A stretch of 64,000 bases of DNA from Galaxea fascicularis. Taxonomy: Eukaryota > Cnidaria > Anthozoa > Scleractinia > Euphylliidae. The position numbers were made by a program, and so were the translations under genes. A model generated the notes under the pieces. It saw only the letters and a program-made list of their open reading frames with translations, did not search any database and was not told where the DNA came from. The first letter of the stretch is position 1. Each line of letters begins with the position of its first letter. Below, one piece after another: positions 47,080 through 58,794 of the stretch. The stretch is from contig OX419337.1 in NCBI GenBank assembly GCA_948470475.1, forward strand, positions 37,496,536 through 37,560,535, given 5' to 3'.

Positions 47080-47719
47080 ACACACCACAGTGATTAAGCA
47101 TAAGACTTCCTGCATGAAGTTCTCTCCAGGAATAATTTGTAACCGGCAACTGATTTATATTTTTATGTGATTCTCCTGTCTGAATTGATTTGACTCGAAA
47201 TGCCAACCGTAAACGTTTGAATTAAGTCAAATTTCGTTGAACTGACTCACCTATGAACTTCAGAATTGGTTGGGGAAGTTACAGACTTGAGAAGAACCGT
47301 TACTGACCGTCCATGCAAAGTAGAAGCCGGTCTATCACTACTCGTAAACCGTGCCATTTATGTGGCTTGTCTTTCTCGCGAAGATTGTGCTGTTGAAATA
47401 CGGTAATTCGATAACACATAAGTTAAACTTTAATTAATTTCTCTTAACCGCTATTTTTTCGAGCAAAAGAGAAAATAACACTCCAAAAAACAACAACAGG
47501 GCATGAAAACCTGCAAGCTGCGGCGAAAGATCATTTTAAGTATTTTTGTGCTAAAACAACATCAAACTTTGAATGGTACTTAACAGAAACTACACAATTT
47601 CACTCAAATGGAGCTTTCTTCTTTCAACATTGACCTGTCCTGAAAAGAAATTCCATCATAACAAAGAAATTTAAGACAACACAGCGAAGCACTGCAATTG
47701 TGCAATTGTACAGTGACAA

Positions 47720-47742
47720 TTTTCGCGCGAACATTGACGTCA
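47720..47742. promoter_or_regulatory. Candidate promoter motifs upstream of EIF3K (E2F-like and CRE-like palindromes)
   Basis: The palindrome TTCGCGCGAA (47722-47731) is followed within a few bases by TGACGTCA (47735-47742), about 290 bp before the EIF3K start codon. Both are known animal transcription-factor site types; function here is inferred from position only. Confidence 0.3.
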
Positions 47743-48032
47743 TAAAGACAAGGCCTTACGTTATTTTAGTTATCCGCGTGCACAGAGACGTGCTCAGACT
47801 CCTTTTAATTTGACGTTTAATTCGTGCAGTCTCTCCAGTATCTTGCCTTATCTTTTTTAGTTTGTGCTGATTAGGGTTTTTAATCTGTAAACTAAGAAAA
47901 TTTTACATAACTTTTCCTCGTTGGGATCGTTGAGATTCGCTATGATTGACAGCACGTTTGATAATTTATTAATTCATGCATGAATGGCATGCTAGTGCCC
48001 AGGACGACCGTTCAATCTTGTTGCAATCCAAG

Positions 48033-51000
48033 ATGGCGGATGAAATGAGAGAGAAAGTGGCTGAATTTTTGAAGGGAATTGACAGGTAGGAACGAGAAAT
48101 CGCTACTTTATGAGTCAAACATCGTTGAGTTATGTAATTTTTAAACGAAAAATATAACATGTGAGTATTAAAAACCCTTTATGGACGTGAAATTATTTAT
48201 TTTTCTTCATCCATGCACGTGGGCGAAGGAACTGTAATGGTCGCAACTGTGTTTGTTTCAAAGATCGATGCAGTGATGAAAACATACATTAAAAGACCAT
48301 TAAATACATTCGCTGAGATGTCCAAAAATTTCCTTTTAAAACTTTTAGTTGTTACTAATGTGTGTTGGTAGGCCAATTGGCATGGTACAACAGTTGTATA
48401 CAACCTTATTTATTTCCCTGAGTATTCAATGGATTATGTGGAAGCTTCTATTCGTATTGTCTTCCATTAACTGCTGTAATCACGCACAAAGTCATATTCC
48501 CCGAAAGTCATAATTTAAAGAAGCTATAAGCCCAGTGAGGTCTATAAGGAATTTTGGAATAGTCGTATTTTATTTGTCAGTTGCAAAAAAAAAAAAAAAT
48601 AGACCGGGGTTCAGTTGTGTGAAATATATAAAAATAAAATTATAGTTGAAGTTATTCTTTATTACTTTAAGGAGATCTAAAATTAGAAAATTGTGTACTT
48701 GTGTTCAGCTAAGGTGAAGCTCTTTCTTGTTGCCTTTTGCACTAGGCCAACAACATGTTAAACCACTTGTTTGCCTTCTGATAGGTACAATCCTGAAAAT
48801 CTTACTACTTTAGAAAGCTACGTCCACCATCAGGTAGGAATGAATGTGCTTTTTCATTTTATTTTGTAAGTAGTTATGTGCCACTGTTTTCAGGCATTAT
48901 TTTCACTACAGCTCAAGTAGTTTTCATAACTGTGATTATCACTTTGAAAAAAGCTTCATTCTTCATTGCAGCTGTTTTCTTAAGAAAAATTGAAATTGAG
49001 TTACAAAATAATTATAACAATGGAGCAGGGTTGGCGCAGTGGTGAGAGCATTCGCCTCCCACCAATGTGGCCCCGGTTCAATTCCTGGACTCGACGTCAT
49101 GTGTGGGTTGAGTTTGTTGTTGGTTCTCTACTCTGCTCCGAGAGGTTTTTCTCTGGGTACTCCGGTTTTCCCCTCTCCCCAAAAACCAACACTTCCAAAT
49201 TCCAATTCGATCCACTATGCAGGACCTCCCTGAAAACCACTTCGCGGTGAGTGGAGCTTCCTGGGTAAATATCATTGATTTATTTTATTTATTTATTCAA
49301 TGGAATGTTACCTTTTTTATGTTCATTGTTAACTCTGTGCTTATGATTTTAGGTCTACAATAATGTGTATGATTTGGATGCAAATCTGGCTGTTCTAAAG
49401 TTGTAAGTAATGTAATGCAAAACTATGCATATTTTTAGACCATATACAGTTAACAGTTTTTCTTTAGGGTGAGATCAGACATCAGCATGTAGTGTCATGA
49501 CAAGTGGAAAAACAATAGTTGATGTATTGATCATGTATATTCAGGAAATCCCCAGTAAAAGAAAAGTGATTGCCAGTGAAATATATCACAGCTGTGAATG
49601 ACAGACATTTTCACTCAGACTCAGTTGTTACTTCAAGACTCTTCAGAAATTTGATTCTTTAACAAGCAATCAGTTTCCATAATTAAGTTGTTTCCAATTT
49701 GCTTAAAATAAAAACAATGGAAATAGTTCTCATGAGAAAGTGTCACATCACTAGACAGAAAATACTAAGAGAAAGTAAGAGGTTGTATGGACACTGACTG
49801 TGCGCACACTGAAGTGAATTAATGAAATTGTTTGTTGTCTTTAGGTACCAGTTTAACCCTGCATACCATCAAACGACGGTCACCATGCAGATTCTCCTCA
49901 AGGCTTTGATGATGTTACCAAATGCCGATTTTATATTGTGTAGATGTCTCATTGATGATGCCAACATATCCTTTTTCACTAAACTTTCTTATAATATTCT
50001 TGAATATTTTTATTGTCCCAGGCGTACAGTGGACATTGTCAATGCGTAGTGTTTAGGTAAACATGGTGCGCTGATATAAACTTTTATATCTGTTTCCCCT
50101 GTAATCCCTAACACTGGTCAACACGTAATTTTGACTTGAGAACGCTTCTCCGTTATGTAATTTCTCCTTACTATTTGTCTGTATGTAATCATGCAGACAG
50201 GTCAAAAGAATTAAAGAAATATTCAGCAGAGAAGAATGTCTTGATATTTAAACAAACTCTCCCAACTAGATCCATAGGAACCATATTGAGAACAATTAGG
50301 AGATAATGCATGGTGATATCAGGGTTTTAAGGGTTAATTGCATTGCAGACACTGTCACTTAATCCTTCTAACAAACTGAAGTAAACCATGCAAGACTGGT
50401 TCATCAAGTTCAAATTTAAGTTGACAAGCACAAAATCTCTTGACTCTGATTATCACTTCCGCTCAGGTTGTTGAAAAGTCAGTCAAAGTCACCTTAAACA
50501 GTCCTTCTCAGGACTACCGGTACACTCACCCAGACATTTGTACTCCTCTTGGTTAACACCAAATCTCTGTTAATCATTCTTTGTTGAGACATCAAAGATA
50601 TAACTTGTTTTCCTTAACATATTTTAGCAACAAGACCCTGCTATTGATCGTGTTCTCAAACTTTCTGAGCTGCTGGAGAAGTGTAATTTCTTGGAAGCTT
50701 GGGTCAGTGTTTCCTGTTGTTGTTGTTTTTTTGATCTAATCGAATGGCCTCTTGCCTGGTCTCTAGACTACAATATTGGAAATACACTTTGATATTTCAA
50801 AGCACCTTTCAAAGCAACCTTCGTTCTGTAAGGTTGAATTGTTGCAATTTGTTATGCGTTAAAACCAATGGTCGCCTCGAATAGCGGTAGCTAACTGTGA
50901 GCAGTGCTTATTTTACTTTGTATGTTTGTAAGTCTCTAATAAACTTGAACTTGAACTTAAGTAACTTTTTTAAACATTTAATTTAGAGCATGTACTAAAC

Positions 51001-52625
51001 TGAAATAATGCCCAATGCCACCATGACAAACAGCACTACAGGAGAGTACTCCTCTTTAAGATTAACAGCCATATTACTGGGGTACCCATAATAATGTGTC
51101 ATCTGCCGGGTGACGTTGATATTTTTTCTATTTTCTCATTCTTGTAGAAATACCTAGAGACAGAGAGCTCTCTGGTGGACGGTATTGTAGGATTTCACGA
51201 TGCAATAAGAAAATGTGAGTAAAAAAGACGCATTGAGTCAAACAAGGTGAATCGGGTTATTTTTTATCTTGAGCTTTGCTTTCACATTTCACAGATGCAA
51301 GCTATGTCATAGGAATAACTTACCAAACACTGGACAAAAGCCTTATATCAGACCTTCTTGGAGGTCTCCAAGGTATGTTTGTATTCTTATTTCATTTAAT
51401 CACACTTTGAAAATGTTAACTTATATCTTTGGGCTCGTTCGTTTGGGAGTATTTCGGAATACGAATCTCGTAACAGACGATAGTCGTGCTCATTTGTGAC
51501 CTACAGGCTGTATTCTGTCTTAATAAATGACCAGTATACGGTTTGCTCGGAATACGCAGAATGTGCTTTCTGTTTGGGAAAGGTTTGGCGGGAAAATCTT
51601 TTGCGATCTGCCAAGCACGTGACGTGGCACTTGAAGCGCTTGAACCAGTGTCTTTCTAACCATAATAAGCATAACCTTAGTAGCTGCAAAAGAACACACC
51701 TTAAAAACTGGTAGTTAGGAAGTCTCTAATTGTCTCCAACCGTTGATGTTAACATACTCAGGGGAAGAACTTGATAAGTGGATCAAAGAAAAGAACTGGA
51801 CGATAAAAGAAGATGGAAAAGTATTTATTTGCAACCAAGAAGCACACATCAAGTCCAAGAACATAGCCGAGAAAATTGACTTTGACAGTGAGTTGCACAA
51901 AACAGTTGTAATCAACTTAACATACAGCCCAACCCTTCTGACTGAAAACCTTGCGGTAGACAATCACTTGTCCCTGTTACTCAACTTCTTTTTTTCGTTC
52001 TCTTTCGGTCAAAGAACTTTACTGGTTTTTTGGACCCGCGTGAGCTGCCGTCTTCATCTTCCCAAAGAAGGCTTCAAATAAATTAGTACAATTTGCTGAA
52101 AGGAGCTTTAAGCCCCATTTACACGAGCAATTTTTCCTTGACAAGTTTACTTGTCAATTTTTATTGCTTGTATAGATGATCAACAAGTTTTCCTTTACAA
52201 TTTTCCATTGACAAGGTTTCCTTGTTCATGTAGACGATCAGCAAGTTTTCCTTGACAAGAGAGTGGGCACTAAAAATCATAATATCCTTGCCACATTTTC
52301 CTTGCTGTCCGTCTTCACGAGCAAATTTCTGACTTGACAATTTTTCCTTGTCAAGGAAAAGCTAGCATGCCAGGTTTTCCTTGACAAGGAAAATTTGTCC
52401 ACTAGTCCCCATCTACACGAGCAATTTTTCCTTGTCAAGCCAAACTTGTCAAGGAAAAATTGCTCGTGTAAATGGGGCTTTAACGGCGTGCATGGACCCA
52501 AACTACCCTCTGAAAAATGTTTTATTCCAGTCATACTCCGGCTTATAGTAGGTTAGATGAATTCTTATAACATTTTGTATTGTCCTTCACCAGGTGTTGC
52601 TGGAATAATTGCCTCAGCCAAGTAG
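48033..52625 (+). CDS. EIF3K: Eukaryotic translation initiation factor 3 subunit K, nine coding exons
   Basis: Exons: 48033-48085, 48785-48833, 49353-49402, 49845-49965, 50628-50702, 51148-51214, 51295-51372, 51762-51887 and 52594-52625. They join without a frameshift to 651 nt (216 aa; human eIF3k has 218). Recognisable blocks are [53 protein letters not shown] and [11 protein letters not shown], followed by a short hydrophobic tail, collinear with the human protein. The protein is the small PCI/winged-helix-like subunit that pairs with eIF3l at the edge of the cytoplasmic eIF3 complex on the 40S ribosome. The start codon lies in 'CCAAGATGGCGGA', a YY1-type motif common at housekeeping promoters. 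Intron 4 is U12-type with AT-AG ends; the others are GT-AG. Introns hold a SINE (intron 2), a MITE-like repeat (intron 4) and a TIR element (intron 8). The last two exons recur at 63.4-63.9 kb. Confidence 0.95.
49025..49297 (+). mobile_element. tRNA-derived SINE in EIF3K intron 2, TSD CAATGGA
   Basis: Head: 'TTGGCGCAGTGGTGAGAGC' (box A) and 'CCGGTTCAATTCC' (box B). Body: 'CTCTGCTCCGAGAGG' and 'CTCTGGGTACTCCGGTTTTC'. Tail: TTTATTTTATTTATTTA. CAATGGA flanks both sides (49018-49024 and 49298-49304). It lies in sense orientation within the intron and is a different family from the SINE at 46.2 kb. Confidence 0.9.
49966..49977 (+). other. U12-type 5' splice site of EIF3K intron 4
   Basis: The exon ends GATGATGCCAAC and the intron begins ATATCCTTTTTC, which matches the minor-spliceosome AT-type donor ATATCCTT. 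There is no usable GT donor within the preceding 30 bases, and the protein alignment requires the exon to end exactly here. Confidence 0.88.
50101..50337. mobile_element. MITE-like repeat, copy 3, inside the U12-type intron
   Basis: Degraded relative of the repeats at 19.25 and 35.25 kb: 'ATTTCTCCTTACTATT', 'GAATTAAAGAAATA', 'TTGATATTTAAACAAACTCTC', 'CCATAGGAA' and the end 'TTTTAAGGGTTAA'. The left end near 50101 is approximate. Confidence 0.55.
50610..50618 (+). other. U12-type branch-site sequence TTCCTTAAC
   Basis: Exact match to the minor-class branch consensus TTCCTTRAC. The branch adenosine lies about 10 nt before the AG at 50626-50627, within the short spacing typical of U12 introns. 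Confidence 0.88.
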
Positions 52626-52695
52626 AAGATTTTACCCTTTGTTCACTTTTAGTGAAGAAATGTACAACCAAAGAACAAGATCATTCATTAGATAC
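51647..52695 (+). repeat. Parent segment of the EIF3K 3'-end duplication
   Basis: This stretch covers the end of intron 7, exon 8, intron 8, exon 9 and the start of the 3' UTR. It is repeated at about 63305-63955. The main length difference is the intron 8 insertion, about 400 bp longer here. Confidence 0.9.
52112..52478. mobile_element. MITE with 37-bp TIRs in EIF3K intron 8, TSD TTTAA
   Basis: The left TIR starts GCCCCATTTACACGAGCAAT and runs through TTTTTCCTTGACAAGTTT; the right end is its exact inverse for about 37 bp. TTTAA flanks both sides (52107-52111 and 52479-52483). The interior is built from repeated and inverted 'TTTTCCTTGACAAG' blocks. It is absent from the duplicated EIF3K fragment near 63.73 kb. 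Confidence 0.88.
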
Positions 52696-52875
52696 AGACT
52701 GATGACAACTTGCGATGAAACCAAGCACAAGATTAGGAACGTGGCTCGATCTACTATGCAGTCTTTCTTTACTTTAGTAGAAGTTTGGACAGAAAAATTC
52801 TTAATAACGTTGGAAAGAGCATCTTAAAATTAAAAATTTGTTTTGCGGGGAGTGGATAATTGTGTATTGACTCGA

Positions 52876-52881
52876 AATAAA
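52876..52881 (+). terminator. Polyadenylation signal AATAAA for EIF3K
   Basis: AATAAA lies about 250 nt after the EIF3K stop codon, in the expected orientation for a short 3' UTR. Confidence 0.55.
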
Positions 52882-54840
52882 TGGAACACATCCCTGCCGT
52901 TAAAAACAAACTAAAACTCCTTTCTAACGTGGGAACACAAAAATTGTCTAACTGGATCCATTTATATCAAAATATCAACCTCTTTCAGAAACGGGCAGGA
53001 CTGAATTTGGCTTTTAAAGTGCACCTAAACCCAAAATATTTGTTTCAAAATGTACGATTGATTTGACGTCAAAAACTGCTTTGCATTCTTTTGTACTTAA
53101 CGTCAAATCAAGAATAGACCAGCGCCCCTTCTGACTCGGTCGTGTACCAAATGATGCTCAATTTTTCGTACATTTTGAAGCCAATAAAAAGCCAGCACTT
53201 GGCAAAAAATAACAAGAAAGGGCGCAATGCTTTTCGAACAGGTGCAAAGATTTTAGCGAAAAAAATGTTTTCGGTTAGGTGCACTTAAAATGGGCAAAGA
53301 ATTCTTGTCATTAAATTCAAAATGAGTGGCATAAAATGTTACCTTGATCTTGGAAACCATCTCACTCCTCATCTGTCATGCAATGGTCTATGGTTACTTT
53401 TCATCCCGAGTGGACGTTAAGGTAGCGTTCCCGAATCTAAATGTCGTTATATCAGCTCCGATCCGCTTAACGTAACGGCCACGTACGGAGGGCGCAGACA
53501 ATTCGGCGTTTGTTTGTATCAGTCATGTACACTGCAGACCAGTATTAACCACTCATCGTTCCCAAGTAGACAAAAAGACTGCGTGTAATACCACGTGATG
53601 AGATTTCTGATTTTTTCAGCGGTGGTGGAGTTGAACCACTTACAGCAGTCAGACGATGAATGTGTGACACACCAGTGGTTCTACTAAATTTGGCTTAAAA
53701 TCAATAAAAAATGGGGTAAGGAAAACGAACATTTATCGAGCTTGATTTCCAGGACCACATGCTCATCGTCTGCGCAGCCGCACTTCCCAGACCGCTGTGC
53801 GTTTGTGAATCTCGTCTCCACAGATTACACACTCCTTTTCAATGCCACAAGGGAGGTAAGAGGCAGTTGAGCTTCCAACTAATTCCTCTACGAGGGTGGC
53901 GACAGTTGAACAGCTATTTCTGTTACATCACAGAGAAGGATTGAGACCAGGCCACTCATGCACGTTTTGAATCTTTCAGATCTTTACTATTCGTGAGTGA
54001 ATAAAACACTGCATAAATCAAGGAACCATTCACACCTGACTGAGCTGCAGTCAAACTCCTTTCAGAGCGAGTCTTGCGGTGTGTTCACTTGATGGATAAA
54101 ATATTTATCATTGAGAGAATATGTAAATTTACTGCATAAACATTAAATACCAGCTAAATTCGTGTGGAAAGTATTAAACGGCCAGTATGAACCTCACAGC
54201 TGGTGTTTCAGTGACTGAGATCCGTTCGCTTCAATCTTCGATGAATATGCAAATCATGAAGCTTCGTTTTTTCTTGACTCGTTTTGCTGAAAGCTCTGTC
54301 GAATTTTTCGGAGTAATTTCTGTGAAAAACTGGGAAATATAGACTCTTTAATGTTGGTAGACAGAGGGTTTTCAGAGTGGCAGTAGGGGTACTTCAACTC
54401 TCAATCGACATAAAAGTATATGCTCCACTTATCTTGACGTTTCAGCTTCAAAATTTTAACGGGAATTTATTTATTTCCATTTATGAAGGAAATATTAGTG
54501 TTACGTTTATATAATTACACTGAAAATTAAACTGATCTGATCCAAAGGTTGCAGGTGGAGCTTACCTCAAGCTCTCAATAACGATATTGGATTGGATGAC
54601 CAAGCTCACAGAGGCACGGAAGAAGATGTTTTATTATACTCAAACCATATACACCTTATTCCAAAATGGCTCTCACTCTAATATTCTTTTGTTTTTATTC
54701 AAATTAGCCCTTGTTGCCTCGTTCAAGGTAATTTTTTTTTTAGTTTTGCTTCGCCGGTTTGCGCGTCGGGCGCGGTCTGGGGAGAGTGCCAAAGCGGGAA
54801 CTACCTATTATTTCCCGTCGTATTTCTCGTTTTTGTTTCG

Positions 54841-54900
54841 AGATGTTCCGGGATGTTCCGCGATGTTCCGAAATGTTCCGCAATGTTCTAGAATGTTCGG
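54841..54900. repeat. Six tandem 10-bp units (GATGTTCCG type) ending in a heat-shock-element match
   Basis: Units of exactly 10 bp on the pattern NRATGTTCNN. The last two units form TTC-TA-GAA-TG-TTC at 54886-54898, a perfect three-box heat shock element, preceded by TTC every 10 bp. Confidence 0.85.
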
Positions 54901-54926
54901 TGTTCTTAGTTTTAACGACGACCCAA

Positions 54927-55110
54927 GTGAAGCTGGAAATACGAAGGGTCGTTTTTTTTCCGTCAATTTTGTTAGAGTCGATGAGATAATCTGTACCAAT
55001 CTTTTTTGTCCTACTCGCAGAGACTGACATGTGAAGTTGTAAATACAAATGGTTGTTTGTTTTTCCCGTCAGTTTTGTCAGAGTCGATCAGGCAATCTGA
55101 AGCAATCTGC
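54927..55110. repeat. 104-bp-period tandem duplication
   Basis: 'GTGAAGCTGGAAATACGAA' to 'GAGATAATCTGTACCAATCT' recurs about 104 bp later as 'GTGAAGTTGTAAATACAAA' to 'CAGGCAATCTGAAGCAATCT', with both copies sharing 'CCGTCA.TTTTGT.AGAGTCGAT' in the middle. Confidence 0.75.
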
Positions 55111-57519
55111 TTTGACCCAGCAAAGTAAGTGCAGGGTGGCTCTATTACAAGGATTTGAATATGCAGGACTAAAATATGGTGGCTCAGGGATGGAAACGAA
55201 ATGAGAGATGTGGCGAGTTACACCAACGACATTTTCTGCTTAATTCAAGGCCTTTATAGATTGTGCTCGGAAACATTTTGACTTTTTGGCAACTTTTAGA
55301 GTTTTGAGCAACGTTTTGTGCTGCAAGCTGAACTTAGAGCAACTTTTGCTTCCCAGAGCAACTTTTGGGCACCAAAAGGAGCCATCTGACGTATCAACAC
55401 ATAAATGAACTATTGAATGAACTTTGCGGTTCTTTTGGTTGATTTTAAAAGCGCTGCAGACTTGTTAACTCAGTTTGAATTCATGTGCGCCCTCAAACAG
55501 GTCAACAGTAAATGGTTTCATATCGCCCACAAGTAACGCACAAAATTTCCAGAGGTCAATCATTGAGAACTGGATAAGACATATTGTTACTTCACTCATG
55601 GCAACAGTGGAAGGAAATGATGGAAGCAGTTCCTGTCGAAAACTCCCTGCATGTTTTTTAAGATGCCACACTGAATGAAATAATTCCCTTTGACAAGCAA
55701 CTTGTTAAATTCTAGGAGCACTTTTTCCAGTTTTTGGCAACTTTTGACTAATGTTCGCTGCGAATAGTCTCCCGAATCGAATAAAGCTATTTCAAACCAC
55801 CGAAACATTATACCGAACAGTTCCTTATCATTGTGTGCAACATGAAGTAGCCAAGGTCCCACTTACGCGCATTAATGGATGTACGCAACCTGTCTTACTA
55901 AAACCTACAATATCTATACGTGCAGGGGAGGAGCACACTCCAGCTTTGAACTGTCGACATCTTTTAGAGAAAAGAACAAGGAAAAAGATTAGAACTCGAT
56001 CACCCGTCTACTGGATCGACCCAATGGCGGTTTAATTGTCTAATGACGCGTTTCAGGCCTAATGTGATCAAGAAACGTCGGGTGGGGGTTGGACGCTACT
56101 TTCGAGTTACACCTTTACAGACTGCGCACAATTTACAGGTGGGGCCAACGCAGTAACGCCTTGTCCCAACTAGGAAGCCAAGGAAGCTCAACCCACACTG
56201 AGTGTCTACAAAAGTTCCAACAAGTGAGACCAACTACCAAGCCATGGATTTTGTTTTATGGTGTTTAATCGTCAGAGAAATCCTGATGAAAAGTAACAAC
56301 AACTGGATTAGTTGCAAGGAAGGAACTGCTAGCTTAGTGCGACGGAAGGATGGGACAGTCATGTGCAAACTGGTTAAACAGGTTGTTGGGATAGACTTCG
56401 GAGTAGTTCCGAGTTTTTTGGATTTCTTGCCATGGAGGCCTGTGCTGGTAACCGATAAATTGCTACACTATTATATCTCTGAAGGCGACCTCAATTTCCA
56501 TTGACCCACATGCGTAACATCCAAACCAAATACATAACATGGCAAACCCACATGGTAACATTTTTGTCCTTTAAACCTTTCAGAAATACCTTGTGTCTGA
56601 ACCAAAAACGTGAAAGTGATAACGAGGGTATGTCAAACTAGTATAGCCATGCTTTATGAAAGGGGTTTTGTAAGGATTGTGCGATGGACAAGCGTAGTCA
56701 GATAAAGTCAGTGTTCTTTGGCCACAGCGGGACAGACTGAGTGGTCTGATATTAAAAATTAAAGTGAAGAATTACAGGCTGATTGTTTAGACAAAGGTTG
56801 CGTTCAACATTTTTTGGGAAAAAGGGAAAAGAAATGATATCATTTAATTTTTTTGATATTAGATATATTTTAGTGCAAACTTGTGCTCCCACACCAGATC
56901 CACGACGACATGTCTTGTGGACCGGTACACTTGGACTACTCTTGGTTGCACAACCCCTTTTTGAGAGGTAACCAATACGGCTGGCCGGTGGAACGCACGT
57001 TAGGTCAGTCTAACTTAAAAACAGATAACAGTTGAAAGGTGACTAACTTTTGACGCAAAGTGAACGGGAAATGGGTAATCCCGAATGGGCAGGAAAACGT
57101 AGTATTATGCAGACTTCATTGGCATTTGTTAGGTGATTCCCTGGGGATTATGCAAATGATATAATAAAAAGGGACTCCACGTGGTCCTAGTGTCACTCTA
57201 CTCGAGGTAGCTGCTTGGTAAACATTTAGTGTGTCCCACCCGCTCTCCCTTAGGAAGACCGGTTTTGAATTGGATTCCTCAGACATCTTGCCCTGGCCTA
57301 GGCGTGTCCCAGGCCAGGGTAAGTCCCCATTCCTTATTACTATCTCATGAATAGCAATACCCAGGGAAGAATATTACACAATTTCTCTTTCGGGGAGTTA
57401 GTCAAATGAATAGTTTTATTCGATATAATGATTGCAATTTAGTTTCACAATGACTAAATTGAGACAGTGTACATAAGAATTGTTTAACGCTTTCTTTTGC
57501 CGGTCTGTTGATAAATACA

Positions 57520-58322
57520 GTTATGCACCTCCCTTTCCGACCACCTCTCATAAGAGACCACCTTTTGTTGTAAACAGTGGAGACGCTGGATTCGCCCCTG
57601 CGTGAGAACGTATTGCGCAACCACTTGAAACAATATAGTTTTGTTTGTACAGCTCTATTTTGTGATTGACACGTGAACCTTTTAAGATAAGTAAATGTAC
57701 TTTGATCAGTCCTTACGAAGTTTTCATTACGAGCACATCGCGTCGGTTTTCGAAATTATACGAGTTTTTGTAGTTGTACATAGGGACAATCAACAATAAA
57801 ATTGGTTCAATCACTACGAGGTGTGGATGTTCACGAAACCTTTTCACAATACAAAAAATTCTCAAATCAACATTCATAGAACATCTCGTAAGCGACCGCG
57901 ACTGTTTCGAATTTTCTATTGTTTTTGACCACCGTAGGTGACCACTCGACACAGAATCCACTCATATCTCTCCTACTGTAGACAAAAACTGGAAAATGCG
58001 CCGCTTCAACACACTAGCCATACTTGTTACAGGAAACGTAAATTACACAGGCGGGGTTACCGGAAATGTTTCCTTGAATAGACTAACCGCGTGAATAAAC
58101 CATTGAAACAACTGATAAAATACACATACACTATATATACTGAACTAACCTTTAGAGTTCACATACTGAAGGTTAAGACAGCCCCTGGCAAATGGGGCAC
58201 GTCTACATGCAAATTACCGAAAATCTAGACCCCCTGTGGCCTCTCGTAAGCGACTACCTGCCTTAACGGACCACCTAGACTCGACAGTTTGGCTGGTCGC
58301 TTACGGGAAGTCCTACTGTAGT
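57520..58322. mobile_element. Degenerate transposon remnants with TCGTAAGCGAC and CTACTGTA motifs
   Basis: Blocks such as 'CTCGTAAGCGACCGCGACTG' (57887), 'CTCGTAAGCGACTACC' (58241) and inverse 'GGTCGCTTACGGGAAG' (58294), with 'TCCTACTGTA' at 57970 and 58311, look like repeated terminal segments of one or more old TIR elements. Boundaries and number of copies are not resolved. Confidence 0.35.
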
Positions 58323-58794
58323 GCCGATTTGATTTTTTGCGCAGACATTTTTTTTTTCTGAGATGTCTATCTGTGATCTGATATCATAAGCCTAGTGGAC
58401 GCGACTTGGCCGCGTAATTTCCCTCCTCCAAACAAAGAAAAACAACTTCTGACACCCAGCTACCGCTTTGGTTACCGAAAATATTTTCGGAAGCATTCGT
58501 CCCAAAAGGAACGTGAGATTACCAGATCTGCAACCCTGCTTTTCGCGGATTATAGTAGAGTTTATACAATCACAGATTTTAAAAATCATCCTCGACTATT
58601 AATTTTAAATTAATGAACATATAAAATAGTTGCAGTTTGAAAGGGTAGACCACTGTAAACGATAAACTAGCACAGAGAACAGCGTAGCAAGGCATAAAAT
58701 ACGGGAAGCTACTTATTTACTGCGAAGATTTGGCAAGCTTGTCCTCTTTTGTCAAATTGTTCCTGAACATGGTAGCACTGGAGATGTAAAACTT

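Larger units (their letters stand above)
52882..58790. other. Intergenic DNA downstream of EIF3K
   Basis: No gene recognised. Open frames (up to about 146 codons near 54.6-55.0 kb) lack family motifs, and the longest crosses a 10-bp tandem repeat. Contents worth noting are the 10-bp array, a 104-bp tandem duplication and degenerate TE sequence near 57.5-58.3 kb. Confidence 0.55.

Noticed and set aside
49078..49275. 65-codon minus-strand frame and plus-strand frames across 49.0-49.25 kb
   Set aside because: They lie within the SINE in EIF3K intron 2.
51743..52081. 112-codon frame starting [13 protein letters not shown]
   Set aside because: Only the EELDKW to IDFD part is coding (EIF3K exon 8). 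The beginning and the part after the GTGAGT donor are intron read-through. The same applies to the frame at 63394-63744.
54587..55027. 146-codon plus-strand frame
   Set aside because: It crosses the 10-bp tandem array, which supplies the DVPGCS/MFRNV repeats. The start part has a hydrophobic run but no family match, and several other frames are open over the same array.
56202..56504. 100-codon plus-strand frame
   Set aside because: No recognised motif, and no supporting splice or polyadenylation signals.
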